Below, piece after piece: positions 43,901-48,395 of a DNA stretch of 48,395 nucleotides. A program made the translations under genes and the position numbers. Below the pieces are notes generated by a model. The model ran no database searches. It was not told where the DNA came from and saw nothing but the letters and a program-made list of their open reading frames with translations. This DNA comes from Prevotella sp. (GTDB lineage Bacteria > Bacteroidota > Bacteroidia > Bacteroidales > Bacteroidaceae). The DNA lies in assembly GCA_022781445.1 (NCBI GenBank), contig JALETQ010000063.1, positions 1 through 48,395 of the forward strand. The letters are read 5' to 3'. How positions within the stretch are numbered: position 1 is the first letter of the stretch; each line of letters begins with the position of its first letter.

Positions 43901-44811
43901 CAGAATAAATCAGCGGGATAAATGCCGTCTTCGACCAGTTTGGCAATACGTTTCACTGTTTCTTCGCGGTCGGCGGCATAGGTTACGCCGAACCATTCGC
44001 CTTTCGTTTCGAGAATTCTCACCGATGCGGTGTTGTCCTGTATGAGCTTATTGACCATGAGAGGGATATAGAACTCTGATTTGATGTTTTCCAAATTGGT
44101 TTTGTCCGACAAGAATTCCCTGAAATAGTCGCGACTGTATTCGAAATAGTCGGGTGTGAATCCCCATACGTTCATCGACACGGGCGTCTGTCCGTCAACG
44201 GCAACCCATTCGCCTTGTCCGTCCTTGTATTTCACTTGTCCATCCATTCGCCTTATCTCCGTGCGTTCCACGACGTTGGTCAGACATCCTCTTTCGTCGA
44301 CCGAGCATATTCCGCGTGCCACCGTTCCGTTTTCGGAGAGCGTGTTACCGATGTGGAATCCAACCATGGCATATTCATTGCGGGTCGTATCCGGCAGTTC
44401 GGCAAGATATTTTCCGATCACCATGAAAGCATCGCGACTGTAAAAGTCGTCGCAGTTGATGACACAGAACGGCTCTTTGATGACATCCGCCGCCATCATG
44501 ACAGCATGATTGGTACCCCAAGGTTTCACGCGGCCGGCGGGACAGGTGAAACCTTCGGGCAGTTTGTCGATGGCTTGAAACACGATCTCGGCATCGACAT
44601 GTCCCTGGTATTTGGAGAGAATCTTGCTTCTGAACTCATCCTCGAAATCCTTCCGGATAACAAAGACAATCTTGCCGAAGCCGGCTTTGATGGCATCGAA
44701 TATCGAATAATCCATGATCGTTTCTCCGTGAGGTCCCACTCCGTCGAGTTGTTTCAAACCTCCATAGCGGCTTCCCATTCCGGCAGCCAATAACAAAAGC
44801 GTTGGTTTCAT
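43900..44811 (-). CDS. Sugar-1-phosphate nucleotidyltransferase-like protein
   Basis: 303 aa. LLLLAAGMGSRYGGLKQLDGVGPHGETIMDYSI is the nucleotide-binding signature of NTP_transferase enzymes, with GMGSRYGGLKQ in place of the more usual GxGTRLxPLT; FCVINCDDFYSRDAF gives the metal-binding aspartate. There is no acyltransferase domain. The substrate sugar is unknown. It is first in a two-gene minus-strand unit with the DHH phosphoesterase, starting from the TACTTTTG promoter at 44870. Confidence 0.88.
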   Translation of the reverse strand: MKPTLLLLAAGMGSRYGGLKQLDGVGPHGETIMDYSIFDAIKAGFGKIVFVIRKDFEDEFRSKILSKYQGHVDAEIVFQAIDKLPEGFTCPAGRVKPWGTNHAVMMAADVIKEPFCVINCDDFYSRDAFMVIGKYLAELPDTTRNEYAMVGFHIGNTLSENGTVARGICSVDERGCLTNVVERTEIRRMDGQVKYKDGQGEWVAVDGQTPVSMNVWGFTPDYFEYSRDYFREFLSDKTNLENIKSEFYIPLMVNKLIQDNTASVRILETKGEWFGVTYAADREETVKRIAKLVEDGIYPADLF

Positions 44812-44869
44812 GATGATTTTTGTTTATTTTTTCTGACTTATTGACAGTTCACATCTTTCAAATTGACTG

Positions 44870-44877
44870 CAAAAGTA
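44870..44877 (-). promoter_or_regulatory. -7 promoter element of the nucleotidyltransferase gene
   Basis: Minus-strand TACTTTTG followed by CA, about 58 bp upstream of the start codon at 44811. A TTG sits at 44898-44900, 20 nt upstream, an incomplete -33 box. Confidence 0.6.
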
Positions 44878-44931
44878 ACAAAAATATCGGCCAACGTCAA
44901 GGCTTTGCATGATTATTTTAGGATGAGCCTG

Positions 44932-44989
44932 TACCGGCCGTCAGCCGAATAATGCCCGGTCCGGCCGATTCTCCCTGTATCGGCCGGTA
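44932..44989. other. CGGCCG-rich inverted repeat between divergent genes
   Basis: TACCGGCCG (44932-44940) is the exact reverse complement of CGGCCGGTA (44981-44989), with another CCGGTCCGGCCG between them. It is G+C-rich in an A+T-rich gap (44812-45144). No ORF here. Role unknown; it could be an operator for either divergent gene. Confidence 0.4.
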
Positions 44990-45082
44990 TATATTGCTTC
45001 CTTCTCTGAAAACGCGGATGGTTGTCAGAGCATCAAAAGACACCTTTCTCGAATCCACTTTGCAGAAAAAGTATCGAAAAAC

Positions 45083-45113
45083 TTTCATAATTAAATACTC
45101 TTTAATACATTTG
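45083..45113 (+). promoter_or_regulatory. Promoter of the LRR protein gene
   Basis: TTTC (one mismatch to TTTG) at 45083-45086, 19 nt, TACATTTG at 45106-45113, then CA. The leader before the ATG at 45145 is about 25 nt and A+T-rich. Confidence 0.7.
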
Positions 45114-45144
45114 CACCTCCTGTTTTATTTAAAAATTTTATCGT

Positions 45145-48108
45145 ATGAGAAAGAAATTATTAGCATGTTTTCTCCTTGCGGCATCGTTTGTCAACGCATT
45201 TGCCCAAGGAGAAGTTATTATTGGAACGAACACCCCGGTGGGAGACACGTTCAAATTCTACATGACCTTGGCAGATGCCACTTCGAAAGTTTACGTGGAT
45301 TGGGGTGACGGCGTGAAACAAGAAGCCGTGCTGTCGGGCTGGAGCAGCACCAAAAACACGGAAGGAACCTTGAAAAACGACACCATCATCGTGTATGGCG
45401 ACTTTACATCCATCGACATCGAAAGCCGTAAGGTGAATGTTCTCGGCTTCAAGAACCAAAACAATCTGACTCAGATTGCCGCCAAGGACAACGAACTTAC
45501 TTATGAGGGGCTTGATTTCACCGGTGCCCCCAACATCAAAAACCTCGACCTGCGCAACAATCGAATCAAGCGTCTGGATGTGAGAAGCCTCTCCTCGCTC
45601 GAAATATTCCAAGCCAACAACAATCCGGATCTCTCGACCGTCCTTTTCGCCGATGGCAGTACCAGCCTCAGCGGCATCTATATGGCCGACTGCGACATCA
45701 CCCACTTCTACCCCGTCAGCCTGCCCAAGCTCGACTATCTCGACCTCGGCAACGCCAGTCTGACAGACTTGGAGCTGGGAGAGAATTACCCCAACCTGAA
45801 GAGTCTTACCGTTTCGAACAGCGAATATCTCACGAGTCTTGACGTGACCAAACTCACAAAACTGAACAAACTCGACATTTCGGGTACCGGCATTTCGGAA
45901 ATCAACCTCGTCAACAACCCCGAGCTCATCACATTGGATGCCCGCAACACAAAGATAGAGAAACTCGACTTGAGCAAAAATGCCAACGTGACGACGCTGT
46001 TGCTTGCCAACACCAAGATTTCGAAGCTGAACACAAACCATCTCGCGGCACTTCAAACCATCAACATGGAAGGGACACTCGTGAAACGCATCGATCTTTC
46101 CAACTGCCGCTTCGTCCGTGACGTCAATATGCGGGCAACCGGCATTCAATTTCTTGACCTTCACGGTGCCATCGGAACCAACAGGCTGAACAAACTCGAC
46201 ATCAGAGACTGTGCCGACATGACACCTCAATCGTTGAACTTCACTTTCATGGCGATGCCTCCGCACACCGGCAACTCTTACGGAACGAATGTTTACATAC
46301 AAGGTTCAAACGGAGAAACGGCTCAAACCGATTTGCTTGAATACGACGAAGAAAACTACTATGTTCCTGATGTGAAGGGCGACGGATCGGCATCAATGGA
46401 CTCCATCAATATCATACAGCAACCTTCAGACGTGGCCTATACCTTGACCCAGGTGGCCAACGACGGTTATTTCGCTTCATGGAATGAAGTTACAGCCAAG
46501 GCTCTGCCTGGATTCCCCTTGAAAGTGTCGGCCGAACTTCCCGAGGGAAAAGAACTTGTGGGCGTGGAGATCAACGGCAAGCTGTATGGCGACAGCATTT
46601 TCGTGGTTTCATCTGACGCCACCATCAAACCGGTATTCAAAGTCACCGGAAACGGCGACTACATCCGACTGACCGTTCCGAGCGGCAGCCAACAACAATA
46701 TGTGCTTTCCGTCAGCGAAGCAGGCAAAGAAGTGACCATTGACTGGGGGAACGGAGAAAAGGTTCCCGTACAAGTCAATACGACCCCGACCACGGTCAAT
46801 GGCACGACCGCAGGTACTCAGGTAACCATTTACGGTGCCATTACCGGAGCAGACTTCTCAAGCTATCCCCATATCAATGCCGACAACAAGATAACCGCCA
46901 TCGACCTGAGCCATAATGGCGGCATCCGACAACTCTCTACATATATGAACTTCATCGAAAAGTTGAATGTCAGTCATCTGATCGAACTTGACACCCTGGA
47001 CTGTGCCTACAATGATCTGGCCGAACTCGACATCAGGAACAACACCAAACTCGTTTGTCTGCGTGCCAACGGAAACTATCTGGAAACCATCGACCTGACA
47101 AATGCACCCGAGTTGCAGTTCCTCGAAGTCAACAACAACACCATCGACGAGCTTGACTTGAGCAAAAACCCGAAACTGACGACGATCATAGCGGGCAACA
47201 ACAGCCTGACAGACATCGATGTCGCCAATATGCCCGAACTCCGCGTGCTCAGACTTTCGGCAAACGTTCTCAAAGCACTCGATATCGACAACAATCCTAA
47301 ACTCGTCGAACTTGACGTTGCAAAGAATGCGCTCACATCACTGAATGTTTCCCAAAACAAAGAACTTGTCAGACTGATGGTTAACGACAACAAACTTGCC
47401 GGGCTTAATCTGACCGGACTCGCCAATCTCTCATACCTCAACATCGGAGACAACAAATGGGATGCCTGCACATTGAACGATATCTATTATTCGCTTTCCG
47501 AATACATGGATTCCGAGAGTACGCCTACCGGCTTCAACCTCTTCACAAGAGGTGACGTGGCAGAGAAATACAACGATGCCGGACATGCCGAATCCAAGAT
47601 TGCCACGGAAAAAGGATGGACGGTCAACTATGAAGGTGACGGGACGGGATGTGACTTGGCTTACATCACCATCAAAACTCCGGACAATGGCTCGCTCAAG
47701 GTGTTCACAACAACCGACAGGGAACTGGCAAGCGGAACAAAAGTCAATAAAAACACCGAATTAAAGGTGGTCACCACACCCGCTGACGGATATACCTTGC
47801 AGTCAGTTGCAGCCAACGGCGAGGAAGTAACCGACGGGAAATTCACCATAACCGAAGCTACGACCGTTGTTGCCGAGTTTACTGTTCAGACCGGAATTGA
47901 GGGCATGAACGAAACAACAACAACCGTTCAAGGCGGCAATCGTGAACTCTTGTTCGTCACAACCCAACCTACCTGTATAAGCGTTTACACCACAGGTGGT
48001 ACACTCGTGTTCTCCGAAGTCGTCATGGGGCAGAAAACCATCGGAATGCCTTCGGGAGTTTACATCGTGAAGACACAAGGCATCGCCAAATCTGTTGCCG
48101 TGAAGTAA
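45145..48108 (+). CDS. Secreted leucine-rich-repeat protein with type IX secretion C-terminal domain
   Basis: 987 aa with a signal peptide (MRKKLLACFLLAASFVNAFAQ). The chain is built of two similar halves. Each starts with a small beta domain holding a WGDG/WGNG motif (VYVDWGDGVKQE near 50; VTIDWGNGEKVPV near 530), followed by an LRR array of ~21-residue units of the internalin-J type (L..LD...N..L..L). The first array is at about 100-370, the second at about 595-770 (LDCAYNDLAELDIRNN, LRANGNYLETIDLTN, and so on). The C-terminus ISVYTTGGTLVF...MPSGVYIVKTQGIAKSVAVK is the type A T9SS sorting signal. It is probably surface-anchored or released, and may mediate adhesion (inference). Confidence 0.92.
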   Translation: MRKKLLACFLLAASFVNAFAQGEVIIGTNTPVGDTFKFYMTLADATSKVYVDWGDGVKQEAVLSGWSSTKNTEGTLKNDTIIVYGDFTSIDIESRKVNVLGFKNQNNLTQIAAKDNELTYEGLDFTGAPNIKNLDLRNNRIKRLDVRSLSSLEIFQANNNPDLSTVLFADGSTSLSGIYMADCDITHFYPVSLPKLDYLDLGNASLTDLELGENYPNLKSLTVSNSEYLTSLDVTKLTKLNKLDISGTGISEINLVNNPELITLDARNTKIEKLDLSKNANVTTLLLANTKISKLNTNHLAALQTINMEGTLVKRIDLSNCRFVRDVNMRATGIQFLDLHGAIGTNRLNKLDIRDCADMTPQSLNFTFMAMPPHTGNSYGTNVYIQGSNGETAQTDLLEYDEENYYVPDVKGDGSASMDSINIIQQPSDVAYTLTQVANDGYFASWNEVTAKALPGFPLKVSAELPEGKELVGVEINGKLYGDSIFVVSSDATIKPVFKVTGNGDYIRLTVPSGSQQQYVLSVSEAGKEVTIDWGNGEKVPVQVNTTPTTVNGTTAGTQVTIYGAITGADFSSYPHINADNKITAIDLSHNGGIRQLSTYMNFIEKLNVSHLIELDTLDCAYNDLAELDIRNNTKLVCLRANGNYLETIDLTNAPELQFLEVNNNTIDELDLSKNPKLTTIIAGNNSLTDIDVANMPELRVLRLSANVLKALDIDNNPKLVELDVAKNALTSLNVSQNKELVRLMVNDNKLAGLNLTGLANLSYLNIGDNKWDACTLNDIYYSLSEYMDSESTPTGFNLFTRGDVAEKYNDAGHAESKIATEKGWTVNYEGDGTGCDLAYITIKTPDNGSLKVFTTTDRELASGTKVNKNTELKVVTTPADGYTLQSVAANGEEVTDGKFTITEATTVVAEFTVQTGIEGMNETTTTVQGGNRELLFVTTQPTCISVYTTGGTLVFSEVVMGQKTIGMPSGVYIVKTQGIAKSVAVK

Positions 48109-48116
48109 CTGTTCTC

Positions 48117-48187
48117 ATCCCGGGTGCTTCCCCCTCAGCAGCCCTTTCTTTCCAAACATGGGATTCTGAGGGAGGGACATCCGGGAT
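48117..48187 (+). terminator. Long imperfect hairpin after the LRR gene
   Basis: 48117-48138 pairs with 48166-48187: 17 Watson-Crick pairs, 3 G-U and 2 mismatches of 22, around a 27-nt loop. It starts 9 bp after the stop codon. ATTGATTCTTTC follows, a weak T-rich tail. Otherwise 48109-48293 holds no gene. Confidence 0.6.
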
Positions 48188-48293
48188 ATTGATTCTTTCA
48201 TCACTCACGCCAAACATTTCCTTTTGTCTCGCAATTCGTGCTCTTTTGCCCGGCAAGATAATTCTTAAAATACAACTTATTGAAAATAAAGAA

Positions 48294-48386
48294 GTTACCT
48301 TGTTGGTATAACTAAACAGGTAACGATTTGGAAACGAGCGAACTACCTGGCTCCGCTGTTTTCTGCCTAACAAAGAACGCTTGTTA
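48294..48386. repeat. GTTACC/GGTAAC hairpin element, copy 2
   Basis: GTTACC, a 19-20-nt loop, GGTAACGATTTGGAAACGAGC, a variable middle, then CAAAGAACGCTTGTTATT: the counterpart of 38122-38220. The window ends 9 bp later, so whether the hairpins and promoter-like box that follow copy 1 are also present cannot be seen. Confidence 0.7.
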
Positions 48387-48395
48387 TTCTGTTTG

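Overview
The window is from a Bacteroidales chromosome, most likely a Prevotella-type member of the Prevotellaceae (inference). The supporting signs are repeated Bacteroidetes-type promoters (TTTG, 19-20 nt, TAnnTTTG), almost no Shine-Dalgarno sequences, a type IX secretion C-terminal domain, Bacteroidetes-restricted families (DUF4421, DUF4738, DUF4834, DUF5020, Porin_10), an HU-like protein of the Bacteroidetes type, and the order lon-tgt-lptF/G.

Layout. 1-4383: the end of a glycan locus (sugar aminotransferase, membrane NDP-sugar 4,6-dehydratase, PF14907 nucleotidyltransferase). 4384-6059: a scar with an IS256-family remnant, a truncated outer-membrane protein gene and a 22-bp-period repeat array. 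6060-6881: ksgA. 6899-11403 (minus): a tightly spaced five-gene envelope operon (oxidoreductase-like protein, DUF4421, DUF1460 amidase, DUF4738 lipoprotein, secreted NUC nuclease). 11503-13948: engB and an ABC-F ATPase. 14241-14804: tandem 24-bp hairpin repeats in front of an HU-like gene. 14923-17543: a small membrane protein, a sugar kinase fused to a RapZ C-terminal domain, and a MurU-like nucleotidyltransferase, together a probable amino-sugar or cell-wall recycling operon. 17588-17672: a second 22-bp-period array. 17849-25906: lon, tgt, lptF/G, a DEAD-box helicase and an acyl-CoA ligase. 26060-29607 (minus): psd, pssA, a DUF4834 membrane protein and a fused lipoate ligase/lipoyl synthase, divergent from dnaE and trxA (29736-33805). 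34103-34374: a second IS256-family end. 34764-36812: rho with a long disordered N-terminal region. 37170-41669: a lipoprotein, a DUF5020 protein and a porin. 41721-44811: kdsB, then a DHH phosphoesterase and a nucleotidyltransferase on the minus strand. 45145-48108: a large T9SS-secreted leucine-rich-repeat protein.

Most genes are housekeeping or envelope functions. The most unusual features are the kinase-RapZ-C fusion beside MurU, the lipoate ligase-lipoyl synthase fusion inside a phosphatidylethanolamine operon, an oxidoreductase-family protein that has lost its hallmark motifs, and several short non-coding repeat families: AAAGGGC boxes every 22 bp at two loci, a GTTACC/GGTAAC hairpin element at two loci, an AATCGGTCAT element at two loci, and 24-bp hairpin repeats. 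No rRNA, tRNA or CRISPR array was seen.
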